A stretch of 64,000 nucleotides of DNA from M3007 sp965249785 (GTDB lineage Bacteria > Bacteroidota > Bacteroidia > Chitinophagales > Saprospiraceae), in the NCBI GenBank assembly GCA_965249785.1, contig CBDFMU010000013.1, positions 1-64,000 on the forward strand. The letters are read 5' to 3'. The translations under genes and the position numbers were made by a program. Positions within the stretch are counted from its first letter, which is position 1. Every line of letters begins with the position of its first letter. This document shows positions 56,391-64,000 of the stretch, in pieces. Below the pieces are notes generated by a model. That model was not told the origin of the DNA. It searched no databases and saw only the letters and a program-made list of their open reading frames with translations.

Positions 56391-57311
56391 ATGGAACTAC
56401 GCCTGTTCCGGTTAATCTTTTTTCTTTTCCTGCTTGCTTTTAGCCCCCATACCGGACTCTGGGGCCAATCGGCTGATTTACGGCAGGACAAAGCATTTTT
56501 TCAAAAAAAACGGATCGAATACCAGCAATGGCTTCGGCAAAATAACCTGGATCACATTTTCCGCGCCGACAGCATCTCCGTTACACCACAAAAAGTAACG
56601 TTGTATTTGATTGCCGCCTACAAGGGTGCGCACGTCTGTGATTCCATGCAATGCGCCTGGCAGGAGTTGGAAAAAGCCAATCGTCGCGTGAATGGTCAGT
56701 ATTTTCACGAGCGGCTACTCCACAAATGGGCTTTTTTGGCCGAAATACGCCAGGATCAGGCCGAAGTAGTCGTCAGATGTCATGATCCGGCGCATTTTAT
56801 GGCCAGAGTAACCAGCAAAAATGGCCAGATGCCAGTGGAGGGATTCAACATCCGTTCTGCCGAAGTGACGCAGGTCAGTATCCCGCCTTCCCTCAATGGC
56901 GTCAATAATGGCGACAACACGGCGACCCTGCCTGGAAAAAAAGTTGGCCCCACATGTGCCAAAGCGCGGAGTTATCTCGTTAACTTGTATAAAGACAAAG
57001 GCACTCCTATTTTGTGGAAGGCCCGGGTGGATTCCTCGTACACAACTTTTGATGAATTTGTCTTGGAAATTACCCATATAAATAACGAAATTTGCCCGGA
57101 TGGTTATTTTGAATACCATCGGATCTATGTAAAAGGCCTGCAAAAGGGCGATGATGTGGAACTTTCCTGGGAGTTTCAGGGAAAATATGGCTCTGGCATA
57201 ATTTTTCCTCCGCGTAAAAACGACTACAAGGACATGGAAACACGTTATAAGACGAATCTGGAAGAATATCAGAAGCATCTTTTTAAAAAATTATTGGATC
57301 AACTTCGCTGA
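56391..57311 (+). CDS. Exported protein, unknown
   Basis: A 306-residue protein with a signal peptide (about residues 1-25, ending GLWGQ). The rest is mixed alpha/beta with KVTLYLIAAYKGAH, FDEFVLEITHINNEICPDG and VELSWEFQGKYGSGI. No family recognised. The ATG at 56391 is right before the signal peptide; an earlier in-frame start lies in the repeat flank. Its stop overlaps the next gene (TGATG), so the two form an operon. Confidence 0.75.
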   Translation: MELRLFRLIFFLFLLAFSPHTGLWGQSADLRQDKAFFQKKRIEYQQWLRQNNLDHIFRADSISVTPQKVTLYLIAAYKGAHVCDSMQCAWQELEKANRRVNGQYFHERLLHKWAFLAEIRQDQAEVVVRCHDPAHFMARVTSKNGQMPVEGFNIRSAEVTQVSIPPSLNGVNNGDNTATLPGKKVGPTCAKARSYLVNLYKDKGTPILWKARVDSSYTTFDEFVLEITHINNEICPDGYFEYHRIYVKGLQKGDDVELSWEFQGKYGSGIIFPPRKNDYKDMETRYKTNLEEYQKHLFKKLLDQLR

Positions 57312-57814
57312 TGACAACGACCAACTCAACGACCATGGCCTCGCCAATGGCAGATACCGACGCTCAACCTAACTCGATAGCCCCCGCGACTGTTACGCTT
57401 TCTCCGCGTACCCGTATTGCCCGGCTCATTTTGATCTACCATTTTGCACTCATTGGTGCCTGTTGTGTATATTATTTGCTCCGGGGCTTTGATTTTGAAG
57501 AATTTACCTCCCTGATGGGTATTCTGGCCCCGGTGACAGCTCTCTATGGGGGCGCTGTTTTCCGTTTTTTGGGCCGCAGTATCACGGAACCTAACCTGAA
57601 TGGCCAAAATGGCTCGCCGATCAGTAGTATGGTCAAATGGCTGGTGCATGGCCACTTCATCACGGTGATGTTGCTCATTTCTCTCAAAGCACTGGCTCCC
57701 AATATCCTCAATTTCCAGGATATGGCGATGTTCATGACGCTGGTCGAATCAGCGTTGGGCGTATATATGGGGAATATTATTCTGGCCTTGTTTGAGGGAA
57801 AGACAAAAGAATAA
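57311..57814 (+). CDS. Small multi-pass membrane protein
   Basis: A 167-residue protein with a Ser/Thr-rich N-terminus and about four membrane helices (LILIYHFALIGACCVYYLL, TSLMGILAPVTALYGGAVF, HFITVMLLISLKALA, MTLVESALGVYMGNIILAL). Coupled to the exported protein upstream by a one-base overlap. Function unknown; no catalytic motif is seen. Confidence 0.75.
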   Translation: MTTTNSTTMASPMADTDAQPNSIAPATVTLSPRTRIARLILIYHFALIGACCVYYLLRGFDFEEFTSLMGILAPVTALYGGAVFRFLGRSITEPNLNGQNGSPISSMVKWLVHGHFITVMLLISLKALAPNILNFQDMAMFMTLVESALGVYMGNIILALFEGKTKE

Positions 57815-57875
57815 AGGGCAAATAGGCAATCAGCAAACAGAGCAATGAGCTGATTTTTATTGGAAAAGCGCAAAT

Positions 57876-57915
57876 AAGAGAGGCGAAAGATGCACATGCA
57901 TCTTTCGCCTCTCTT
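57876..57915. terminator. Perfect 40-bp palindrome, bidirectional terminator
   Basis: AAGAGAGGCGAAAGATGCA is followed almost at once by its complement, with AT-rich flanks. It sits between the convergent membrane-protein and PurQ genes and would stop both. Confidence 0.85.
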
Positions 57916-57934
57916 ATATTTTGATTCAAAATAA

Positions 57935-58636
57935 TTACACCGCTACCGCTGCCAGCAGTGACTCAAAAATCCCCCGTCCATCCGCATTGCCCAAAATATC
58001 CTCGCTGGCGCGTTCTGGGTGCGGCATCATGCCGAATACGTTGCGCTGCTCATTGCAAATACCCGCAATGTTGCGGCCTGCGCCGTTGGGATTGGCATCC
58101 TGGGTGATTTCCCCGGTCGAAGTGCAGTAGCGGAAAAGCACCTGGTTATTTTGTTCGAGCGCATCCAGCGTCTTTTCATCGGCATAAAAGCGACCTTCCG
58201 CGTGGGCGATGGGAATTTTTAAAGGTTGCTCTAAATCCAGCTCTGCCGTGATCGGCGACTGGTTAGTAACTGGACGCAGCCAGATGTTTTTGCAAATAAA
58301 CTGCTGGTTGGCATTGCGTAGCAGTACGCCCGGCAGCAGGCCCGCTTCGCATAATATTTGGAAGCCGTTGCATACCCCAAATACATACCCGCCTTGCTCA
58401 GCAAAAACTTTTACCGCCTGCATGATCGGCGAAAAGCGGGCAATCGCTCCGGCGCGCACGTAGTCGCCGTAGGAAAAACCGCCCGGCAGTACGATGCAAT
58501 CACCGGGACCAAAACCAGGCAGTGCCGTGTCTTTATGCCACAATTTGACTACGTCCTGGCCCATCACATCGCCCAATACGTGCACCATATCGTCGTCGCA
58601 ATTGGAGCCGGGAAAAACAATAACACCGAATTTCAT
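57935..58636 (-). CDS. purQ: Phosphoribosylformylglycinamidine synthase subunit PurQ
   Basis: A 233-residue class-I glutamine amidotransferase that supplies ammonia to PurL in step four of purine synthesis. The catalytic Cys is in VFGVCNGFQILCEAG, the His/Glu pair in GMMPHPERA. It starts KFGVIVFPGSNCDDD, the family opening. ATG at 58636 is right; the open frame beyond it is repeat DNA. The gene is single, without purL or purS next to it. Confidence 0.96.
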   Translation of the reverse strand: MKFGVIVFPGSNCDDDMVHVLGDVMGQDVVKLWHKDTALPGFGPGDCIVLPGGFSYGDYVRAGAIARFSPIMQAVKVFAEQGGYVFGVCNGFQILCEAGLLPGVLLRNANQQFICKNIWLRPVTNQSPITAELDLEQPLKIPIAHAEGRFYADEKTLDALEQNNQVLFRYCTSTGEITQDANPNGAGRNIAGICNEQRNVFGMMPHPERASEDILGNADGRGIFESLLAAVAV

Positions 58637-58639
58637 GGA

Positions 58640-58895
58640 TAAAATGTTGAGGATGTTGAGAAAGGGGTTGAGCACTGTGTTGTTGAGAAAAAAGGGGTTG
58701 AGCACTGTGTTGTTGAGAGAAAAGGGGGTTGAGCACTTTGTTGTTGAGAAAAGGGGTTGAGTACTGCGTTGTTGAGAAAAGGGGAGGATATGTTTTTAAC
58801 TTTTCTCCACCTGCGAAGCAGATTCAGCTCTCTCAACAGTGTAGCACTCAACTTTTTTCTCAACTTGCGTAGCAAACTCAACATTATCAACCCTT
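58640..58895. repeat. GTTGAG/CTCAAC repeat array
   Basis: Four to five near-identical units of the form GTTGAGAAAAGGGGTTGAGC (about 27 bp each, with an ACTGTGTT tail) are followed by about six CTCAAC units in the opposite sense with GCGAAGCA or GCGTAGCA cores. It fills the gap between the membrane-protein gene and PurQ and could form a very long hairpin upstream of purQ. Confidence 0.85.
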
Positions 58896-58905
58896 CTCAA
58901 CATTA

Positions 58906-59901
58906 TCATCGGCTTACCAAAGGCAAAAATTGAACAAACAACACGATGGCCAGTAAAGCAAAATGAAAAATCTCGGCAATGACGCGATTGCGCAACGAGA
59001 AAAACGATAAAGCCATAAAAATACCGACTGAAGGCATAATCAACAAAAAATGCGCTGGTAAAGGATCAGTTTGCAGTAAAATAACCGATGCACCGACCAG
59101 CAGAAACCAATACATGATGGTGACGCTCTTCTGGGTCTGAATAAGTTTACGGTGAAAATAAGCCCCAAAACTAAGCAGAATAGTACAAAGCAAGACCGCC
59201 AGCAACAGTGCTTTCAAGGTGCGTTCGGTGTCCATAGTAGTCTTGAAATGGTAAAAGCCCAGCAATGTGCCAAACTGAACTTCTCCAAACTGATTGCCCC
59301 GGTCGCTCCAGAAATACCACAGCCAGGCGAGGAAAAGCACCGAAAAAACGCCCGATAGGAACACCAGTTGCTCTCGCAGGTTGAACGACCGCATGATATT
59401 TACCCCGGCGTAGGCTGCCAGTAACAAAAAAAGTGCCGGTGGATAAAACAGGCTGGCAAACGTCGTCCATAAGCCAGCATCAAAAACCAGGGCGGTAGCG
59501 TTGGGGATTTTATACGCCTGAAAAATACGGCGCAACGCTAACGGTATGAAGGTAGCTGCCACCAAAGGAGGCGACAAAAACAAAAAGTCAGACAAACAAG
59601 CCGCCGCCAGCGCGTAAAACAAACCGGGCAGCCAGGTGCGATCGCTCAATAATCGAAATCGATCGGCCAGATTATTAATCATCACGGCCTGAATGAGCAC
59701 CAGCACCGCTGCACCAATGGCCGAATACAGCGAATATTCATTGACCCAGCCAAACCAGTCGTGGTACAACACCCCACCGCCAACACTTCCTTCTCCCGGC
59801 GGTTGCGCATAGCCAAGCAACGCTGACAGGTGCGTAAGCCCTATGTAGAGCGCCAGCGGAAAAACCGTCGAGAGTTGATTATTTCGAAAAAGAGCAAGCA
59901 C
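58906..59901 (-). CDS. Multi-pass membrane protein (DUF6427-like)
   Basis: A 331-residue protein with about ten membrane helices and short loops. The start VLALFRNNQLSTVFPLALY and the first-loop sequence fit Bacteroidota membrane proteins annotated as DUF6427, which I recall only generally. GTG at 59901 is preferred; an in-frame TTG at 59949 is possible. No catalytic motif. It lies upstream of PurQ on the same strand, with a repeat array between them. Confidence 0.75.
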   Translation of the reverse strand: MLALFRNNQLSTVFPLALYIGLTHLSALLGYAQPPGEGSVGGGVLYHDWFGWVNEYSLYSAIGAAVLVLIQAVMINNLADRFRLLSDRTWLPGLFYALAAACLSDFLFLSPPLVAATFIPLALRRIFQAYKIPNATALVFDAGLWTTFASLFYPPALFLLLAAYAGVNIMRSFNLREQLVFLSGVFSVLFLAWLWYFWSDRGNQFGEVQFGTLLGFYHFKTTMDTERTLKALLLAVLLCTILLSFGAYFHRKLIQTQKSVTIMYWFLLVGASVILLQTDPLPAHFLLIMPSVGIFMALSFFSLRNRVIAEIFHFALLAIVLFVQFLPLVSR

Positions 59902-60000
59902 GGCGCGAAGGTCAGGAAAATGTAGCAAAGGGCCATGTGCAATCGGCAAATGGAACGCAGCGGTAGCATGATTTTTATCGCCTCGGCAAAGGCTAGCAAA

Positions 60001-62208
60001 TTACTTCACATACCCCGCCAAATCGGGATATTTCTTCACCAGACTTACCGCATCGGCCTTGCTTACCCGCATACCATTGACATAAGCCACTACAAAAGGC
60101 TCTTCAAAACCCTGCTGCGTGAGTTCCTGACGAAGTTTTACGGCCTGATTATACTGTTTCAAAAAACCAGCGGTGTAGCGGTAAGACCCTGCGCCGGGTT
60201 GGCTTTCGATCATTAATTCGGAGAACATAGCCAGTGCGTCGTTGGTCAAAATCTGGCGCGTCGTGGCCACTTCCACTTTGTAGGCGAGTCCCTTGGTCAG
60301 TTCATCGAGGCGGGCAGTGCCGTTGGCGGCCATGACTTCGGCTACGGCCGGACGCTCCAAATGGGCCTGGGTGGGCGCATCGTCGGTAGCACTGACGAAG
60401 GTGATTTCGAGGCGGCGATTGAGGCGCTGGCCCATCGGATTAGGAGCAGCATTCAGTACGTTGCGGGCCAGCGAGAAGTCTGCGCCCACACTCCGCAATA
60501 GCACCTGTCCGGCGGGAATGCCGCGATCAGTCAAGGCTTTGCCGAGCAATTCCGCGCGTTTAATACCATAATACAGGTCGAATTTGGCTGGGCCGGACTC
60601 GTCGGTGAAAGCAGTGACCAGTACTTTGACGGAGGGATTTTGACGGGCTACGGCGGCGGCGCGATCCACCACTTTCAGATTATCAACCGATACCACGTCC
60701 CGGTCGGTGGTGTAGAAAAGCGGCTCCAGGGCGACTGCTTTTACTTCTTCGGTGGCGGAGGAGTCGCTGGCTTTGCGCAGTTCAGAAAAGAGGACGACCG
60801 GGCCTTTTGGCTGCTGTTCTGGTTGTTGTTCTTTGTAATATACCAAATACAAATCGCGCTCACCGTAGTTGTCGTTCAACCGATCGGACGATAAAAAGCC
60901 CTGTTTTCCCTCTTGATCCAAACGAAAATAAGCGTCATCGCCCGGCGAATTAATGCCGACGCCTAAATTTTGCGGGTCGGACCAGCTATTCTTTTTCTCG
61001 TCAAAAACAGTCTTAAATACATCCAGGCCACCTAACCCATTCAGGCGATTGCTACTGAAAAACAACGTTTTAGCGTCGCGGGCCAGAAAAGGCGTAGTTT
61101 CGTCGTAAGCAGAATTGACAGCCGGGCCAAGGTTGCGCGGCAACGTCCAAATGCTATCGCGGCGAGTCGTAAAATACAAATCCAGTCCCCCGTACCCTCC
61201 GGCCTGACGGCTGGCGAAGATCAACGTGGTATCATTAAAAAAGAACGGTGCCGTGTCGCCATCGTCGGGGTGCATGGTGGTTTGTACCATCGGCGGCACC
61301 ACGGCATATTCATCCCGCCGACTGGCCGTGTCGACAAACATATCCCCGGCATAGAGCGTAAAACCTCGAAAAAAGTACAAAATCTGGCCCGTATTATTGA
61401 AACCCAGGGCTACCTCGTAGCGGGAAGTATTCAGCAAGCCACCCAGATCACCCGCGTACTGCCAGCCATTGGCATCCATATTGGCGGCAAACATATCGCT
61501 GCACCAATGCCCCGCTTCCTCATCGGCATATCCGGCATCGTTGCGCCGTCCGCCCACGCAACCCGGTCGGGCAGCGGAAAAATAGAGGCGGTCGGCATGG
61601 TTGACCGAAGGCAGCGGAGCAAACTCGTCGCCGGGCGTATTGACGCGGTCGCCGAGATTTTCCACGAGGGCCACCTCGTCGTTTGGGCCAATACTTTCGG
61701 CACTTACGCAGCGGCGGATATTGTCCACCACCTGCGCGCGCAGAGGATGCTTGTCGCCGCAGATGCGCAGAAAACCTTTGTAAGCCAGGATGGCTTTTTC
61801 ATATTCCTGCTGACCGTGCAGGGTGCGGGCGTAGTAATAATGCAAGTCCGCATCGGTGCTTTCTGGCTGGCGACCCAGCACATATTCCAGGAATTGACGC
61901 GCTTTATCTGCCTGATGCAGTTGATAATTGGTGATACCCAGCTTGGTCAGCACGGTCATGTCACCGGGCTTAACCTGTTGATATTGTGTTAATTGCGTCA
62001 AAGCATCCGCCCAACGGCCATCGGCAAAGTAGCGTTCGCCGGTTCGTTTCAAATCGGCGGGTTTTTGAGCGGACAGGCTGGTGGCGACCAAAAACAAGAA
62101 GAGGCAAACAGTATATCGCCAAGTGCGGCAAAAAATTTGTAGTTTCAAAACGTTGGGAACGGAGGGTAAATAAATCGGATTTTTAGACCGGGCAAAAATA
62201 AGGAACAA
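60001..62208 (-). CDS. OmpA family protein with TPR and PD40-like repeats
   Basis: A 735-residue outer-membrane or periplasmic protein. A signal peptide (about residues 28-48, ending SLSAQ) sits behind a short extension. TPR units at about 50-165 are followed by WD40-like PD40 repeats with FAPLPSVNHADRLYFSA, LIFASRQAGGYGGLDLYF, LFFSSNRLNGLGGLDVF and GFLSSDRLN, then a C-terminal OmpA domain with VKVLVTAFTDESGPAKFDLYYG and LNRRLEITF, which binds peptidoglycan. This layout is that of PorE-like parts of the type IX secretion machine and related proteins. A TTG at about 62154 would give a more usual signal-peptide start. Confidence 0.9.
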   Translation of the reverse strand: MFLIFARSKNPIYLPSVPNVLKLQIFCRTWRYTVCLFLFLVATSLSAQKPADLKRTGERYFADGRWADALTQLTQYQQVKPGDMTVLTKLGITNYQLHQADKARQFLEYVLGRQPESTDADLHYYYARTLHGQQEYEKAILAYKGFLRICGDKHPLRAQVVDNIRRCVSAESIGPNDEVALVENLGDRVNTPGDEFAPLPSVNHADRLYFSAARPGCVGGRRNDAGYADEEAGHWCSDMFAANMDANGWQYAGDLGGLLNTSRYEVALGFNNTGQILYFFRGFTLYAGDMFVDTASRRDEYAVVPPMVQTTMHPDDGDTAPFFFNDTTLIFASRQAGGYGGLDLYFTTRRDSIWTLPRNLGPAVNSAYDETTPFLARDAKTLFFSSNRLNGLGGLDVFKTVFDEKKNSWSDPQNLGVGINSPGDDAYFRLDQEGKQGFLSSDRLNDNYGERDLYLVYYKEQQPEQQPKGPVVLFSELRKASDSSATEEVKAVALEPLFYTTDRDVVSVDNLKVVDRAAAVARQNPSVKVLVTAFTDESGPAKFDLYYGIKRAELLGKALTDRGIPAGQVLLRSVGADFSLARNVLNAAPNPMGQRLNRRLEITFVSATDDAPTQAHLERPAVAEVMAANGTARLDELTKGLAYKVEVATTRQILTNDALAMFSELMIESQPGAGSYRYTAGFLKQYNQAVKLRQELTQQGFEEPFVVAYVNGMRVSKADAVSLVKKYPDLAGYVK

Positions 62209-62292
62209 ATCTTTTGCCGGGGTTTTAAACCTTGTGGGAAAGATGTTTGAACGAAAAGGAAAGGAATCGAAAAAGAGAAATTATAGCAAAGG

Positions 62293-63726
62293 GGGTGTGT
62301 TCAAATAACTGTGTCAGGCTATATTGGATGGACTCAAAATTGGTAATTAAATGTCCCGGCGAGCCGGAGTTTACGGAGGCGTAGCAGGACTTTAAGGACC
62401 GATTTTGAGTTGCCTTGGCTCTTTTGCCAAGGTCAGTTTTTCAGGTGCAGCTTTATCCGTTCACGGAAGTAAATGGACAACTGCGAGAAGGTCAGCGACC
62501 AATTTTGCAGCGGCGAAGTCCACTTTTCGGTGATGCGCTCGATGGTCAAAAACAACAGTTTCATCAATGCATTGTCGCTGGTAAATGCGCCCTTGGTTTT
62601 GGTCACCTGCCGCAGTTGCTTGTGGAAGCCCTCGACGGTGTTCGTCGTATAGATGATGCGCCGGATCGCCGCCGGGTAGCGGAAGTAGCGCGTCAGCCGA
62701 TCCCAATTGTTTTGCCACGATTCGATCACCACGGGGTATAATTTGCCCCATTTCTCGGCCAGCGCTTCCAGTTTGATTTTGGCACCCTCCTCGTCCACCG
62801 CCTGGTAGACCGGCTTTAAGTCGCGCATGAATTCCTTCTGGTGTTTCGAGCCTACATACTTCAAAGAATTGCGGATCTGGTGCACCACGCACAACTGTAC
62901 TTCGGTGTCCGGGAAGATCGCCTCGATCGCCTCGGCAAAACCCTTCAGATTGTCAATACAGGCGATCAAAATGTCTTGTACGCCCCGCTGCTGCAACTGC
63001 GTCAGCACCTGCAACCAGAACTTAGCCCCCTCATTTTCAGAGGTATAGATGCCCAGCACATCCTTTTTGCCTTCCAGGTTCACCCCGATCATACTATACA
63101 CCGCACGGTTCACGATCCGGCCTTCGTGCCGTACTTTGTAATGGATAGCGTCGAGCCACACAATGGCGTACATCGACTCCAAAGGCCGACTGCGCCATTC
63201 CTCCACCACCGGCAAAATCTTGTCCGTGATGTTGCTCAACTGCGCCTCCGACAACTCCACCGAGTACAACTCCTGCAGGTGCGACTGGATCTGGCGGTAG
63301 CCCATACCCATGCCGTACAAACTCAAAATCTTCTGCTCCAAGCCGTTCCCTAACTGCCGATCCCGTTTGGGCAACAACGTCGGCTCATACGTCCCTTCCC
63401 GATCCCGAGGCGTCTCAATCGGAAGTACCCCAAAACGGCTGCGAACCGTCTTGCTCATCTTGCCATTACGCCGATTTTTGACCCCACAAGCCTTTTGTTC
63501 CTCCAGGTGAGCCTGCATCTCCCCTTGCAGACCCGCTTCCACGATCCGCTTCACAGTGGACCCATCGCATCTTCTAGCGACTTGCCAGCGTACAAGGCCG
63601 CCAGCGCTTCTTTCTCAAAGTTCTGATAATCAAAACCTTCTTCCTTTTTTGTCTTCATGATAAACTGTGTATGTTTGGTGAAAAATACAAACTCTTTTCA
63701 CCTGACACAGTTTATTGAACACTCTC
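62293..63726 (-). mobile_element. IS256-family insertion sequence, 1434 bp
   Basis: Imperfect 26-bp terminal repeats with shared cores GTGTTCAA and AACTGTGTCAGG. Flanked by an 8-bp duplication AGCAAAGG at 62285-62292 and 63727-63734, the size usual for IS256. The transposase is on the minus strand with a frameshift near its start. It separates the OmpA gene from the App1-like gene. Confidence 0.92.
62433..63658 (-). CDS. IS256-family (mutator) transposase, frameshift near 63553
   Basis: A DDE transposase of about 408 residues. The N-terminus (MKTKKEEGFDYQNFEKEAL, GKSLEDAMGPL) is in one frame, the rest in another; one missing base near 63553 breaks the usual GPLVKRIVEAGLQGEM. The main part keeps the first Asp in VWLDAIHYKV, second in IACIDNLKGF, CVVHQIRNS, and the last Glu in TTNTVEGFHKQLR. 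The part from a GTG at 63554 is open on its own. The element may be inactive if the shift is real. Confidence 0.92.
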
Positions 63727-63736
63727 AGCAAAGGTT

Positions 63737-63797
63737 GAGATATTGACCGTGATTACTTTGCATTCGATCTCTGTTCAAAACCATTTCGCGTTGACTA
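63737..63797. repeat. Degenerate 61-bp repeat, partner at 20366-20427
   Basis: GAGATAT, TACTTTGCAT, GTTCAAAACCA and CGTTGACTA occur in the same order and spacing as at 20366-20427. It lies between IS256 and the App1-like gene end, with a GTTGAG word at its left edge. Confidence 0.5.
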
Positions 63798-63806
63798 TAA
63801 ATCAAG

Positions 63807-64000
63807 TTACTCAATCAGCCCAATTGATTTTGAATGCAAAATGGCTTCCTCCGTATGTATAAAGAGGCAGGTATGAATTTTTTTATTCTGGATAGACGCT
63901 AATAGATGTTGAGTAGCGGCTTCTTTTTTTGCACTAATATTTCTAATATAGATAGCAGCAATTTTATCAGGGTATTTATTGGCTATACTGACGTAGATGT
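63807..64000 (-). CDS. App1-like (DUF2183) phosphatase-family protein, C-terminal end only
   Basis: The minus-strand frame is open from the window edge to a TAA at 63807-63809, giving the last 63 residues. The sequence IYVSIANKYPDKIAAIYIRNI and the following acidic-basic helix recall the end of App1/DUF2183 proteins, which are HAD-type phosphatidate phosphatases. The family call is from this short part only; the rest is outside the window. Confidence 0.5.
   Translation of the reverse strand, partial: IYVSIANKYPDKIAAIYIRNISAKKEAATQHLLASIQNKKIHTCLFIHTEEAILHSKSIGLIE

Noticed and set aside
26898..58895. GTTGAG/CTCAAC arrays as CRISPR arrays
   Set aside because: Units are short, vary in length, lack unique spacers of constant size, and invert in the middle; no cas gene is in the window.
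1..64000. tRNA and rRNA genes
   Set aside because: I looked for T-loop words and anticodon stems by eye and saw no convincing cloverleaf; a covariance scan would be decisive.

Overview
The window is chromosomal DNA of a Bacteroidota bacterium, most likely from the Saprospiria/Chitinophagia side of the phylum. Pointers are: type IX secretion C-terminal sorting domains (one on an IS-broken propeller gene, one gliding-motility type on a LamG protein), an OmpA protein with PD40-like repeats, a 30-residue basic protein of the AURKAIP1/COX24 type next to HU and RNase G, NtrC-type regulators with -24/-12 promoters, and TTG/GTG starts with weak ribosome binding sites. The exact genus cannot be told from the sequence.

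Layout. 1-1.8 kb: the end of an AAA ATPase overlapping a PD-(D/E)xK-like nuclease gene, a possible defence pair. 1.8-13.4 kb: an SDR, then a sigma-54-controlled operon with an HlyD adaptor, TolC, an ABC ATPase, two FtsX-type permeases, an NtrC-type regulator and its histidine kinase; an IS element sits between ATPase and permease. 13.8-18.5 kb: one secreted beta-propeller gene broken by two different IS elements, which can be rejoined exactly. 18.6-27.7 kb: GNAT, a TetX-like monooxygenase with a TetR regulator, a STAND NTPase with TPR repeats, an HNH nuclease pair, kynureninase, a cation/proton antiporter and an AlkD-like protein. 27.75-29.3 kb: a three-gene cluster with a Panacea-like protein. 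29.5-33 kb: GH77 glucanotransferase and a SPOR-like protein.

33.2-43.2 kb holds the most unusual locus. It is a minus-strand operon that starts at a good sigma-54-type promoter and encodes: a class-1 isoprenoid synthase-like enzyme, a small unknown protein, a 1105-residue GAF/histidine-kinase-like protein, two unknown proteins (one apparently a receiver lookalike), a receiver-sigma54 activator with an intact GAFTGA loop, and a receiver-TIR protein. It reads as a phosphorelay that ends in a TIR effector, comparable in logic to the Detocs defence systems but with different parts.

43.8-64 kb is mostly housekeeping: FabH, an AAA-M41 fusion protease, an epimerase, cytochrome c, a LamG secreted protein, YbaB, RNase E/G, HU, YicC, PurQ, a membrane protein and an OmpA/PD40 protein, then an IS256-family element and the end of an App1-like gene.

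Two window-wide traits matter. A GTTGAG/CTCAAC-rich repeat family fills many intergenic gaps. At least nine otherwise intact genes carry a single-base frameshift, often in a homopolymer, which suggests consensus sequence errors at least as much as real gene decay.
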